Of a stretch of 64,000 nucleotides of DNA, positions 30,516 to 40,290 are shown piece by piece (the first letter of the stretch is position 1; each line of letters opens with the position of its first letter). Source of the stretch: CAVQJU01 sp963754955 (lineage in GTDB: Bacteria; Acidobacteriota; Vicinamibacteria; Vicinamibacterales; CAVVIG01); contig CAVWHY010000008.1 in NCBI GenBank assembly GCA_963754955.1, positions 310,001 through 374,000 on the forward strand. Reading direction: 5' to 3'. The position numbers and the translations under genes are program-made. The notes beneath the pieces were generated by a model. The model was not told the origin of the DNA and did not search any database. It saw only the letters and a program-made list of their open reading frames with translations.

Positions 30516-30544
30516 GAGAGGACTCAGTGCCGCTGAGTCCTCTC
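30516..30544 (+). terminator. Strong hairpin after the catalase fusion
   Basis: GAGAGGACTCAG (30516-30527) and CTGAGTCCTCTC (30533-30544) are exact 12-bp complements around a 5-nt loop, 10 nt after the stop. No T-run follows. Confidence 0.6.
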
Positions 30545-30598
30545 GCCGACGCCGTGTCGTGGCACGTCGCTTGTAGCATGTCGCGTTCGGAGAATGTG

Positions 30599-31173
30599 AT
30601 GGGTCTGAAACTTTTTCCACTGGCCCTCGTGCTTGGTGCGACCGTACTGCTGGCGACGCCTTCGGCCCAGACGAGCGGCGAGCCCGAGCGGTACAGCGCG
30701 AGCGCCATCAATACCAACAACGGCACGGTGAACAACGTCGACATCACCGTCAACCGCTGGTCCACGGACCGCGAGCGTGATGCGCTGATCGCCACGATCG
30801 CTGACAAGGGCGCGGACAAGCTGCTCGACGTCCTTCAAGGGATGCAGCCCGTCGGGCACTTCGGCGCGCCGAGAAACCTGAGCTGGGATCTTCGCTTGCG
30901 CGACGGACTCCGCTCCCTGACGGAGGCGAGCGTGTGGTCGTCGCGACAGACCGCCCGCTCAGCTTCTGGGAAGCGAGCCGGCAGCCGCGCTCGGCCACCT
31001 ATCCCTTTACGGTGATCGAACTCCGGCTGAACGGCGAGGGCGAGGGCGAAGGCAAGATGTCGCTGGCCACCAAAGTCATCTACGATCGCGAGCGGAATTC
31101 AGTCACGCTGGAAAACTACGACCTGCAACCGGTGCTCCTGACCAATGTGAAACGAATCGTGACGCACAACTGA
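30599..31173 (+). CDS. Secreted protein of unknown function (one frameshift)
   Basis: The ATG at 30599 gives a signal peptide (MGLKLFPLALVLGATVLLAT). The mature part reads INTNNGTVNNVDITVNRWST, then DALIATIADKGADKLLDVLQ. The frame changes near 30920 after GLRSL, and continues VVVATDRPLSFWEASRQPRS, YPFTVIELRLNGEGEGEGK and NYDLQPVLLTNVKRI to 31173. The C-terminal half is a beta-rich domain. This family is common in acidobacterial secretomes without a known role. Conserved sequence on both sides of the break suggests an assembly indel. Confidence 0.6.
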
Positions 31174-31226
31174 CCATCCCCGGCGACATCGTCCGTCGGG
31201 AATCGAACAGTCACGATGGAAGGGTC

Positions 31227-31809
31227 CGTTCAGAGAGGCGATCCCCGATCCGCCAGATCTTCTTCCCAAACGGCGGCGTCGCCTCAATGACGACCGTCAT
31301 GACGGACGGCTCGAGGATGGAAATCGCGACGATCGGCGATGAAGCCCCGTTGGATGAATCGCCCCGTTGGATGAATACTTCTTCGGCGCGGAGATGCTGG
31401 TCGTCGAGACGATGGTGCAGGTGCCAGATATCAGCGCCGAGGTGATGTCGGTCCAGGCGTTCAAGCGAGACCTGTCTCGAGGCGGCGCGTCACGACTGCG
31501 TCCAGCGGTATTCACAGCGCGGCTCATCATGCCTTCGCTGTCGACCACGCAGACGCTCTCGGCCGACCAGCCTGCGTCTTCGTGCCGGCCGAGTCGGACC
31601 GGACGAGTTCAAGCTGAGCCATGAGTTTCTGGCAATGATGCCCGGCGCGATCCGGCCGACGATTTCGCTCGTCGCCGGAAACCTGCAAAAGCTCGGACTG
31701 ATTAAATCCATGCACCGCCGGATCACCATCTCCGATCGGCCGTCTTAAAGCCGCGTCTGCGAATGCTATTCCACCTTGAAGGAACACTTCGACCGGCTGG
31801 GTTTGTAGC
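31227..31809 (+). pseudogene. Crp/Fnr-family regulator pseudogene
   Basis: The remains of a cyclic-nucleotide-binding regulator. PIRQIFFPNGGVASMTTVMT and MEIATIGDEAPLDE (31242-31358) are the sensor domain. After a 17-bp tandem duplication the frame shifts, and it picks up as YFFGAEMLVVETMVQVPDIS (from about 31374) and FKRDLSRGGA. A further frame change near 31484 precedes DEFKLSHEFLAMM and AGNLQKLGLIKSMHRRIT, the helix-turn-helix, then TAA. In a third frame CECYSTLKEHFDRLGL (31756-31809) is the expected C-terminus. At least three breaks and a shortened linker make this a real pseudogene. Confidence 0.85.
31343..31375 (+). repeat. 17-bp tandem duplication in the Crp/Fnr pseudogene
   Basis: GCCCCGTTGGATGAAT occurs at 31343-31358 and 31360-31375, a 17-bp period. 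Removing one copy restores a continuous reading DEAPLDEYFFGAEML, so the duplication is itself a frame-breaking change. Confidence 0.9.
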
Positions 31810-31910
31810 GCGCCGCACGGCTCGGGCGCCGACCGTTCGGCTGCGGCCAATCGCGACACCCTGACGTTGGCGGCTGCCGTCCCGCGCCCGGCGTGTGCGC
31901 TAATAGGGGT

Positions 31911-32762
31911 GTGGCACAAGCCCGCTTTCAGCAGCTCGCTGCGCACAAGACCCGGGAGGCGGCAGCGGCGCGCATCGAACGGTTGTCGACCGTGTTCGAC
32001 CGGCGCGACGCTTCACGCGTGCCGGGCATCGGCAATGACTGGAGCCGGTTGCACTATGGAGGCGAGTTCGGCCTGGTGCGCCCGGACCCATTGCAAACGG
32101 CAGTGTCGCTGGTGTTCGTCCAGACCAGGGATGGCAACACGGGCGGGCCCAATCCAGCCACGTTCGGCGGTGGCCCGACCGACCAGCATCTGATCTACGA
32201 AGGCCTTTCGCGTGTCGCCGCCGACGCGGTCCTCGCGGGCGCGCGCAGTGTTCACGGAGAGGCGTTCTTTTCGGTGTGGCATCCGGAACTGATCGAGCTG
32301 CGCGCATCGCTCGGCCTGCCGCGTCACCCGGCCCAGATCGTCGTGACGAAGCGCGGCAGCCTCGACTTCGACGCGCTGGTGTTCAATGTTCCAGGTCAGC
32401 GTGTGTTCGTGATCGCCGGCGACGAATGTCGAGCGCGCCACGAGACGGCGCTTCACGCGCGGCCGTGGATCCGGCTCATCGCGATACGTGGCGGCGATCT
32501 GAGCCCCGCCTTCGAGCGCCTGCGACTCGAGGAGGGCATCCAACGGATATCGGCGATAGGGGGCCGATTCACGGCGACGCACCTCGTCGATGCCGGGTTA
32601 GCGCAGGACATCTACCTCACCACCACCTCGCTCGAAGGCGGCGATCCTGGCACGCCTTGGTACTCCGGGGCTGTCCCGCCACGGCTCACCGCGATCACGA
32701 GCAAACGCTGGAACGAGAGCGGAGCAACAGTCGCCTTCGAGCACCTGCTCATCAGTCGGTGA
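31911..32762 (+). CDS. RibD C-terminal / dihydrofolate-reductase-fold protein
   Basis: GTG at 31911 or the earlier GTG at 31893 may be used; the former gives 283 residues. The core has AVSLVFVQTRDGNTGGPNPA, then LSRVAADAVLAGARSVHGEA, RHPAQIVVTKRGSLDF, and ISAIGGRFTATHLVDAGLAQ. These are the NADPH-binding and strand motifs of the RibD_C family (reductase of riboflavin synthesis and relatives). No deaminase domain is attached, so it may be a stand-alone reductase rather than RibD itself. It faces the PPOX gene and overlaps its end by 11 nt. Confidence 0.75.
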   Translation: MAQARFQQLAAHKTREAAAARIERLSTVFDRRDASRVPGIGNDWSRLHYGGEFGLVRPDPLQTAVSLVFVQTRDGNTGGPNPATFGGGPTDQHLIYEGLSRVAADAVLAGARSVHGEAFFSVWHPELIELRASLGLPRHPAQIVVTKRGSLDFDALVFNVPGQRVFVIAGDECRARHETALHARPWIRLIAIRGGDLSPAFERLRLEEGIQRISAIGGRFTATHLVDAGLAQDIYLTTTSLEGGDPGTPWYSGAVPPRLTAITSKRWNESGATVAFEHLLISR

Positions 32763-33243
32763 ACCCATCCAGGGTCTTCATCGGGGTTTCGACAGCGCGG
32801 CGTGTCACGAGCGCTTTGACAGCCTGCGCCAGCCGCATGAGCCGGCTGCCTGGCGGCTCCCAGTAATCGACCCGCTCGACCTCCACGCGAATGACGGTGG
32901 CCTCGCGATCGTCCTTGCCGTCGGGAAACCAGGCGCGATACGTCGGACTCCACAAACGTCGGATCAGCTCAGCGTCGCGCGAGACATGAGCAGATCCGGC
33001 CATGACCACGTAGCAGTTCGCGCTGATAGTCGTCAGGCCCACCCGCGGCCGAGCCACGAGCTGCGTCACCTTGCGCGAGCTCTGGTGTGTCAGGAAATAG
33101 ATGTGAGGATCGCCCTCGACGAACAACGGCAGCATCGGACGTCCGATGTGCGTGCCGCGCTCATCGACGTTCATGAGCATGGTCACGCCGGCCCGCTCGA
33201 TCAGGCCGCGCACTCGCCGCCGCTCGGCCGTGGCGTCCGCCAT
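32752..33243 (-). CDS. Pyridoxamine-5'-phosphate-oxidase-like flavin-binding protein
   Basis: A 163-residue protein with a split-barrel FMN-binding fold. IERAGVTMLMNVDERGTHIG, PLFVEGDPHIYFLTHQSSRK, LVARPRVGLTTISANCYVVM and WFPDGKDDREATVIRVEVER are the general-stress-protein-26 pattern. FMN or F420 binding is likely. It is the only gene between RibD_C and the pterin dehydratase, both of which also relate to cofactors. Confidence 0.8.
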   Translation of the reverse strand: MADATAERRRVRGLIERAGVTMLMNVDERGTHIGRPMLPLFVEGDPHIYFLTHQSSRKVTQLVARPRVGLTTISANCYVVMAGSAHVSRDAELIRRLWSPTYRAWFPDGKDDREATVIRVEVERVDYWEPPGSRLMRLAQAVKALVTRRAVETPMKTLDGFTD

Positions 33244-33285
33244 GGGCTCTCCTTTTTCTGCTGATCGGGTACCCTAGCAGGTGCG

Positions 33286-33588
33286 ATGGACAAACCAAAG
33301 ATCCTGACCGCGAAAGAACTGCGCGCCATCATGCCGCGCTTATCCGGGTGGAAGCTCGCTCAGAACAAGCTGACCCGGACGTTCGAGTTCCAGGATTTCG
33401 TCCAGTCGCTCAGCTTCGTGAACAGTCTCGTCGCGTATTTCGAGACCGTGGACCATCACCCGGACATCTGCATCGCGTACGGGGAAGTGACCTTCGAGCT
33501 GACGCGCTATGACCTTGGCGGGAAGGTCACGGACCGCGATGTCGAAGTCGCGAAAAAGATCTCGTCCGTCTACCGGGCCCGGTCGTAA
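33286..33588 (+). CDS. 4a-hydroxytetrahydrobiopterin dehydratase
   Basis: A 100-residue pterin-4-alpha-carbinolamine dehydratase. The family motif YFETVDHHPDICIAYGEV contains His57-His58-Pro59, the expected catalytic histidines, and FEFQDFVQSLSFV and LTRYDLGGKVTDRDVEVAKK complete the fold. It recycles pterin cofactors of aromatic amino-acid hydroxylases, and in some bacteria it is linked to molybdopterin handling. A molybdenum enzyme operon lies next door, though on the other strand. Confidence 0.9.
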   Translation: MDKPKILTAKELRAIMPRLSGWKLAQNKLTRTFEFQDFVQSLSFVNSLVAYFETVDHHPDICIAYGEVTFELTRYDLGGKVTDRDVEVAKKISSVYRARS

Positions 33589-33606
33589 GGGCGGCACGCG
33601 CCGCCC
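33589..33606. terminator. Bidirectional terminator between PCD and the molybdenum operon
   Basis: GGGCGGC (33589-33595) and GCCGCCC (33600-33606) around ACGC. It begins right after the PCD stop and ends right before the last base of the convergent molybdenum-subunit gene. Confidence 0.5.
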
Positions 33607-35902
33607 TCACAGCAGCTTGTCGAGCGTGATCGGGAGATCGGTCACGCGCCTGCCGGTCGCGTGATAGACGGCGTTCGCAATCGCGGCCGCCACCCCCGTG
33701 ATGCCGATTTCGCCGATGCCGTGGGCGCCGAGCGGCGTGTGCGGATCGGGCGCGTCCGTGTAGACGATGTCGATGAACGGCACGTCGGCCTGCACCGGCA
33801 CGTGATATTCCGCGAGGGTCGCGTTCACGATGCGTCCGCTGCGGTCGTCGAACATCGTTTCCTCGGTCAGCGCCATGCCGATCCCCATGATGATGCCGCC
33901 GCGGAACTGGGAGACGGCCGTCTTCGGGTTGAGGATGCGGCCCGTGTCGAAAGAGCCGACCCAGCGTCGAATCCGGACTTCGCCCGTCTGCTCGTGCACC
34001 GCCGCTTCGCAGAACTGCGCCGCGTAGGAGTGCATCGAATACTTCATCGCCTCCATCGCCGAGCCGGTCTTGACTTCGCGCTCGATGAACGCCTGGCCGG
34101 CGCGCTGCAGAATCGCCGTGTAGGTTTCGCCGGTCGCCGGATGATCCCTGAGATAGATGCCGTTCTTCGCGGCATGCACCTCTTCCAAGCTCGCCTTCGC
34201 CAACGGCGAGTCGGCGTGCCGCTGCGCCAGCGCGAGCAGGGCCTTGACGATCTCGTCAGCCGCGTGGTGTACGGCCAGCGCCACGCTGACCGTCTGTGAC
34301 GACCCACCGGCCACGCCCGCCCAGGGCAGGCTGCTATCCCCGTATTCGAACCGGACCTTCTCGAGCGCCAGGCCGAGACGCTCGGCGGCGTGCTGCGTCT
34401 GCACGGTCGCGGTCCCCATTCCCATCTCCTGGCACGACGTCTGAACCACGGCGGTGCCGTCGAGGTTGATGCGCACGCGTGCCGCCGTCGCCATGCGATA
34501 TACCGGGTAGGTCCCGGTGGCGACGCCCTGGCCGATCAGCCAGTCGCCGTCGCGCTGCGCGCGCGGTGCAGGCGGGCGATGGCGCCAGCCGAATCGTTCG
34601 GCGCCAATCGCATACGCCTCCCGCATGTGGCGGCTCGAGAAGGCATGGCCGCTGACGGGATCCGCATCGGGTTCATTCCGTGCCCGCAGTTCGATCGGAT
34701 CCAGCTTCAACTCGTACGCCAGCGCGTCGATCGCGCTCTCCACGGCGAAGGTCCCGATCGACTCGCCCGGCGCCCGCATGAAGGTATTGGCAATGCGATG
34801 GACTGTCGTCACCCGCTGCCCGATCCGGTAGGACCTCATCGCGTACAAGTGGCGCGGCGGAAAGCTGAATTGCTCCGGAAAGTGGTTTTCGTTGGACTGG
34901 GCGGTGACGCCCTCGTGGATGAACGCCGTGAACTTCCCGTCCTCATCGGCGGCGATCGCCACCCGCTGCCTGGACGGCGTGCGGCCGCCGACGAGCCGGA
35001 ACACACCTTCGCGCGTGAGCGCGATGCGGACGGGGCGTCCGGTCACGCGCGCGGCCATCACGCAGAGCTGGTTGTAGAACCACAACGTGCCCTTGCCGCC
35101 GAACCCGCCGCCGACGAACGGCGCCAGCAGGGTCACGTTCTCGCTCTTCAGTCCGAACACGTGCGCCAGACTGCTGGCCCCGCCGGCCGTGAACTGGCTG
35201 GTGTCGTACACGGTGACGCGGTCGTCGGCGGTCCAGACGGCAATCGCCGCGTGCGGCTCGATGGCGTTGTGGTTGTACGGGGGTGTCGTGAAGGTCAGGT
35301 CCACGGCGTGCGCGGCAGACCGCAGCGCCGCATCCGGATCGCCGTGAACGATCTCGGGCGATTCGCCCAGCACGTCCTTCGGCGTCTTCGCGTGGGCGAT
35401 CGCGGCCTCGAAGGACGTCATCGCCGGTTCCGCCGCGTAGGTGACGCGCCACGAGCGACGCGGCGTGCGCCGCCTGTTCTTCCGTATCGGCGACGACGAC
35501 GGCGATTGGCTGGCCGTTCCAGGTGACGCGATCCGTGTTGAGAATCTTGACGGACGTGCTTCCTGCGGACGGTTCGCCTTGCGTCGAGAGCGGCGCCGGC
35601 ACCTTCATCGGCGGCGCATTGAGGTGAGTGATCACCGAGATGACGCCTGGCGCATGCTCTGCCGCCGCCGTATCGATCCGCTTGATGATGCCGTTTGGGA
35701 TCGTGCTGAACACGATCGACGCGTGCACGAGGCCCTCGACGGGATACTCCGCGGAGAACCGGGCCGCCCCGGTGACCTTCTCGACACCATCGATCCGATC
35801 GATCGGCTGGCCGAGATAGCGATGGCTCCGCCGAAGCTCGTCCTGCTCGCGGTGCGGCATCACCTGCGCGACCTGCTCGACCACCCGTTTGATGACGCTC
35901 AT
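33607..35902 (-). CDS. Xanthine-dehydrogenase-family molybdopterin-binding subunit (PaoC/YagR type, one frameshift)
   Basis: The catalytic large subunit of a molybdenum hydroxylase, about 765 residues. It opens with RYLGQPIDRIDGVEKVTGAA and FSAEYPVEGLVHASIVFSTI. The frame moves by one near 35440 (after EEQAAHAASLV), then EPAMTSFEAAIAHAKTP continues. Later motifs are FVGGGFGGKGTLWFYNQLC, FMRAPGESIGTFAVESAID, CQEMGMGTATVQTQHAAERL and the GAHGIGEIGITG segment with the catalytic Glu. The start overlaps the FAD-subunit stop in ATGA (35899-35902). Likely an aldehyde oxidase of PaoABC type. Confidence 0.9.
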
Positions 35903-36890
35903 CGCGCGCCTCCGGCGGCGAGCTCGGACAGCGTCGCCACGATCACACGCCGGGCGAGAGGAATCTTGAATCTGTTGCCACCGCGCGCGATGGCCGGCGC
36001 CAGCTCGGCGTCCGCCGCGCGGGCGAAGGCATCCGGCGTCGGCGCGTTTCCGAGCAGGACGGCCTCGGCGGCCGTTGCGCGCCACGGCTTGTGCGCCACG
36101 CCGCCGAGCGCGACGCGCACGTCGCGCACGGCGCCGTCCTCCACGCGCAGGGCCGCGGCGACCGACACCAGGGCGAACGCGTAGCTCGCCCGATCGCGAA
36201 CCTTGCGGTACGTCGAGGGCAGCCCAGCGCTCGACGCCGGCAGGTCAATCGACGTGATGAGCTCGCCCGCCTGCAGATTCGTGTCAAGGTCGGGCGTCTC
36301 GCCGGGCAGCCGATGGAAATCCCTGACCGGCAGCGTCCGCGTTCCCGCCGGACCGGCAAGGTTCACGGTCGCGTCGAGCGCCGCGAGCGCGACGCACATG
36401 TCCGAGGGATGCGTGGCGATGCAGTGCGGCGAGGCCCCGAGGATCGCGTGGATGCGGTTGAACCCGTCCATCGCGTCGCAGCCGCTGCCGGGCTTCCGCT
36501 TGTTGCACCGCGCGGCGCCGTCATAGAAGTAGTAGCAGCGCGTCCGCTGCATCAGGTTGCCGCCGGTCGTCGCCATGTTCCGCAGCTGCGCCGAGGCGCC
36601 GTTCAGGATCGCCTCCGACAGCAGCGGGTAGCGCTCGCGAATCGTCCGGTCGGCCGCCAGGTGGCTGTTGCGCACCATCGCGCCGATGCGCACGCCGCCG
36701 TCGGGCAGCTCGTCGATGCCGGCCAGCGGCAATCGGGTGATGTCGACGACAGCGCGCGGCTGCTCGATGCCCTCGCGCATCAGGTCGATCAGGTTGGTGC
36801 CGCCCGCGAGGAAACGCGCCGGCGCGCCTTGCTGGGCGAGCGCGCCGATGGCTGACGGCGCGTCGGCGGCCCGAACGTAGTGGAAGGGGT

Positions 36891-36894
<4 letters not shown>
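35899..36894 (-). CDS. FAD/[4Fe-4S] subunit (PaoB/YagS type)
   Basis: A 331-residue subunit. FLAGGTNLIDLMREGIEQP and LSEAILNGASAQLRNMATTG are the FAD-binding sites of the CO-dehydrogenase flavoprotein fold. The CYYFYDGAARCNKRKPGSGC stretch at about 143-162 supplies extra cysteines as in PaoB, which binds a [4Fe-4S] cluster, unlike the usual XDH subunit. Start at 36894 overlaps the iron-sulfur subunit stop (36891-36894). Confidence 0.9.
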
Positions 36895-37412
<518 letters not shown>

Positions 37413-37536
37413 GAGTTCCTCTGTCATGCCCCCACGCTGCATGCAAAAGTGAGCCCCGTCTGACTGAGCTCAGCTCTAGTTGCTCGTGGACCTCGAGGCT
37501 TGAGCCGTTCACGGCGTGCTCCTGTAGAATCGGCGC

Positions 37537-38097
37537 ATGACGAATCGAGTTCTCTCAACGGCGTTGCTGCTTCTCGCGATTGCGGTCCCGGCTTCCAGCC
37601 AGCAGGGCCCACCCCAGGGACCGCCGACGGTCACGGGTTTCCTGCGCAACCTCTATAACGGCAACAAGAACAGCGTTCTGCGCGTCGCCGAACGCATGCC
37701 TGAAGAGTTCTACGGCCAGAGGCCTGGCACCCAGGAGGAGGTGCGCACGTTCGGGCAGCACGTCGCCCATATCGCCACGTACAACTACCTGTGGTGTTCG
37801 CAGGCGAAGGGCGAGGCCAATCCCAATGCCGGACGCGATCTCGAGAAGACGCTGAAAGCGAAAGCGGAGATCATCAAGGCCGTCACCGACGCGTTTGCCT
37901 ACTGCGACCCGGTGTACGCGGCGCTCACCGATGCGTCGGGAGCCGAGGTCATTTCGATCACGCAGGAGAACGGCCGCCAGCAGCAGCAGACACGCGCCGG
38001 CCTGCTGATGCTCAACGTGGTCCACAGCAACGAGACCTACGGCAGCATGGTGACGACGCTCCGGATGAAGAACCTGTCACCGCAGCCGGCGCGCTAG
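37537..38097 (+). CDS. Exported DinB-family protein
   Basis: A 186-residue protein with a signal peptide (MTNRVLSTALLLLAIAVPAS). The DinB four-helix bundle appears as GFLRNLYNGNKNSVLRVAER, TFGQHVAHIATYNYLWCSQA and MLNVVHSNETYGSMVTTLRM; the His residues in QHVAHI and VVHSNE are the usual metal ligands. Exported DinB proteins are frequent in Acidobacteriota, while most DinB thiol transferases are cytosolic. Function here is unknown. Confidence 0.8.
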   Translation: MTNRVLSTALLLLAIAVPASSQQGPPQGPPTVTGFLRNLYNGNKNSVLRVAERMPEEFYGQRPGTQEEVRTFGQHVAHIATYNYLWCSQAKGEANPNAGRDLEKTLKAKAEIIKAVTDAFAYCDPVYAALTDASGAEVISITQENGRQQQQTRAGLLMLNVVHSNETYGSMVTTLRMKNLSPQPAR

Positions 38098-38106
38098 CCT
38101 CTGCTC

Positions 38107-38556
38107 ATGCCCGTCGACGTCATCAATTCGGTCGTCATCAACCGCCCGGTCGGTGACGTGTCCGAGTACGCCGCCAATCCCGACAATGCGCCCCTGTGGT
38201 ACGAGAACATCAAGTCGGTTGAGTGGAAGACGCCTCGTCCGGTGCAGCCCGGCTCTCAAATCGACTTCGTCGCGCAGTTCCTGGGCCGGCGGCTGGCGTA
38301 TACCTACGAAGTCGTCGAGCTCGTGCCTGGCAGGCGTGTGACGATGAGGACGCCGGGGCCGCCGTTTCCCATGGAAACGACGTACACGTGGGAGGACGAG
38401 AACGGCGCCACCCGCATGACGCTGCGAAACCGTGGGACGCCGAGTGGATTCTCAGCCTGGCTGGCGCCCCTGATGTCGCTGATGGTCGGCAGGGCGAACA
38501 GGAAGGATCTCGCATTGCTCAAGCGACGTCTCGATGCGAGCAGCCGCGGCGCCTGA
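38107..38556 (+). CDS. SRPBCC (START/Bet v1-fold) protein
   Basis: A 149-residue single-domain protein, 9 nt after the DinB gene. INSVVINRPVGDVSEYAANP, NAPLWYENIKSVEWKTPRPV, AYTYEVVELVPGRRVTMRTP and TMRTPGPPFPMETTYTWEDE are the polyketide-cyclase-like hydrophobic-pocket fold. No enzyme residues are obvious. Probably in one transcript with DinB. Confidence 0.8.
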   Translation: MPVDVINSVVINRPVGDVSEYAANPDNAPLWYENIKSVEWKTPRPVQPGSQIDFVAQFLGRRLAYTYEVVELVPGRRVTMRTPGPPFPMETTYTWEDENGATRMTLRNRGTPSGFSAWLAPLMSLMVGRANRKDLALLKRRLDASSRGA

Positions 38557-38585
38557 GTCGGCGCGCGGAAATACCAGTCGCTTGC

Positions 38586-39689
38586 TCACGGCCTGGCGCG
38601 CTCGCGGTCCAGTTGTCGAAGGCTCACGGTCCACGTGAGTGGTACCGTTTGAGGGGTGAAGCACACCTTCTCGTCGCACGCCTGATAGTTGAGCACCCCG
38701 TCGATCGTGATCGACGTCACATCCTTCAACGAGGTCTGCGCCTGCGGTGACGCGTCGATCAGGACGTCCTGTACGATGCGAAACGGTCGTTGATACACCT
38801 GAACGTGCTCGTTCAGGGGCTTGAAATGATAATCCTCGGAGGCCGGATACTGCGTGCCCCGGATGACAATTCCAGGCTGGGGCCGCACCGAGAAAGTAAT
38901 TGGTTTGTACCCCGTGACGCCTGGCGCGTACACGTGAACGCCGCGCGCGGGACGCACATCGAGGACCAGAGAGAATTGCGTGCCCGGGGCAACGGTGCTG
39001 TCAGTGGTAAACGAGCTCAACTCGAGCTGCGGTGATGACAGCGTCGTCGCCCGCACATCGGTGTTGTTGCCCAGCCTGGCCATGATGCTGCCGACCGTGC
39101 TCCGCTCCTGATAGGCCTGCTCGAAGAAGCGCGACGTGACCACGCCCTGGGTGTTCAGCATAAAGGTGCCGGGGAACGGGATGCCGTAGCTTTGCTGATT
39201 CGTTTCGGGCACCGTCGTGTTGAGAATCCCGTAGCGTCTGATGGTGGCTGATCCCGGATCGGACAAGAGCGGAAACGTAATGCCCCGGCGCTTCGAAAAG
39301 TCGGCGAGGACGGGCACGGCGTCGTAGCTGACGGCCGCGAGCCCGATGCCATTCTTCGCCAGGTCCGCCGTCCGCGTCTGGAGCTCCGCAAGTTGCGTCT
39401 TGCAGTACGGACACCAGTCGGCCGACCGGTAGAAAACGAGCATGAGCCCCTTCGATCCCATCAGCGACGTCAGCGTTCGCGGCTGCCCGTGCTGATCGGC
39501 GAGCGTGAAATCGGGTACCCGCGTTCCGAGTTGCGGACCAAGTTTCTGGATGTGAGGGAGAACCGGCGGGGGCGCCGATTGCTGCGCCATCGGTTGAGCG
39601 ACGGGGCTCAACAGTGCGCACGCAAGGACACCGGCACATAGGACAGATAGTCGGTTTGGATTAAGGTTCACGAGTACCCCTTTTGTCAT
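38586..39689 (-). CDS. Exported redoxin fused to a DsbD-alpha-like domain
   Basis: A 367-residue protein starting at ATG 39689, with a signal peptide through AQPMAQ. The redoxin domain (about 50-215) has FTLADQHGQPRTLTSLMGSK and the thioredoxin-like site YRSADWCPYCKTQLAELQTR with Cys93 and Cys96. The C-terminal domain (about 230-367) ends ITIDGVLNYQACDEKVCFTP, where the two cysteines six apart match the DsbD N-terminal (alpha) module. Such a chain could take electrons from a DsbD-like relay to a periplasmic peroxidase-type domain. It lies beside a DoxX remnant and a VKOR gene. Confidence 0.8.
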   Translation of the reverse strand: MTKGVLVNLNPNRLSVLCAGVLACALLSPVAQPMAQQSAPPPVLPHIQKLGPQLGTRVPDFTLADQHGQPRTLTSLMGSKGLMLVFYRSADWCPYCKTQLAELQTRTADLAKNGIGLAAVSYDAVPVLADFSKRRGITFPLLSDPGSATIRRYGILNTTVPETNQQSYGIPFPGTFMLNTQGVVTSRFFEQAYQERSTVGSIMARLGNNTDVRATTLSSPQLELSSFTTDSTVAPGTQFSLVLDVRPARGVHVYAPGVTGYKPITFSVRPQPGIVIRGTQYPASEDYHFKPLNEHVQVYQRPFRIVQDVLIDASPQAQTSLKDVTSITIDGVLNYQACDEKVCFTPQTVPLTWTVSLRQLDRERARP

Positions 39690-39753
39690 TCTCGCTGCGT
39701 TCGAGGAAACTGCTCGGAGTGTACCTCGCCGGCAGCGCGTCGGACGTGAAAGC

Positions 39754-39870
39754 TCCCCGGATGCGTACAACGACCACCTGGTGTGGGGCTCCATCCTTGT
39801 GCTAGTACTCACGCGAGGGCCAGGCGTGTTCTCGCTCGATTACCTGATCGAACGGCGACTCACGAAGTGA
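39754..39870 (+). pseudogene. DoxX-family remnant (C-terminal end)
   Basis: In frame 1 the sequence reads DAYNDHLVWGSILVLVLTRG followed by PGVFSLDYLIERRLTK and TGA at 39868-39870. The GPG-x-x-SLD-x-LI end is the standard tail of DoxX membrane proteins. No matching N-terminal helices lie upstream; the redoxin gene starts there on the other strand. Probably the scar of a deleted gene. Confidence 0.65.
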
Positions 39871-39875
39871 CGCGG

Positions 39876-40274
39876 ATGTCCGCGCTTCGAACGATCGCGA
39901 TTCTGCTTTGCGCCGCCAGCGGCGCCGCCATGATGTACGTCGGCCTCTATCAGAGCCGCATCGTCGAGCGACTGTGGTGTCCGCTGAACGGCAAGGGCTG
40001 CGAGGCGGTCGCTGACGCCTCGTTCGCGCGGCCGTTCGGCGTGCCTGACGGGTACATCGGTGCTGTCCTCTACGCCGCCATGCTGGTGCCGCTACTCCTG
40101 CCCTCGAGGCCTCACTGGCTATGGGTCACGCTCCTCGTTCTGGGCACGCTCGCTGTCGCCGCAAACGTCATCGGCGTCATCGACATGAGCCGGCTCGGCG
40201 CGTTTTGCACGTACTGCCTGTTCACCACCGCGGCGTCACCGGTGCTGCTCTGGGCGCTCTGGCGTCTGAAGTGA
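39876..40274 (+). CDS. VKOR-family thiol oxidoreductase (membrane)
   Basis: A 132-residue protein with four hydrophobic helices. Cys35 and Cys42 flank the first loop (RLWCPLNGKGCEAVADASFA), PFGVPDGYIGAVLYAAML is the family Ser/Gly helix, and C111-T-Y-C114 is the active-site pair. VKOR proteins reoxidise DsbA-like partners using a quinone. It starts 6 nt after the DoxX remnant and runs into the Tes-like gene, and a periplasmic redoxin fusion is next door. Confidence 0.85.
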   Translation: MSALRTIAILLCAASGAAMMYVGLYQSRIVERLWCPLNGKGCEAVADASFARPFGVPDGYIGAVLYAAMLVPLLLPSRPHWLWVTLLVLGTLAVAANVIGVIDMSRLGAFCTYCLFTTAASPVLLWALWRLK

Positions 40275-40290
40275 GCATCGCCGAGGGATC

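Noticed and set aside
31367..31624. A separate small gene in the Crp/Fnr region
   Set aside because: Its sequence matches the middle of the Crp/Fnr family once the tandem duplication is removed, so it is a pseudogene part.
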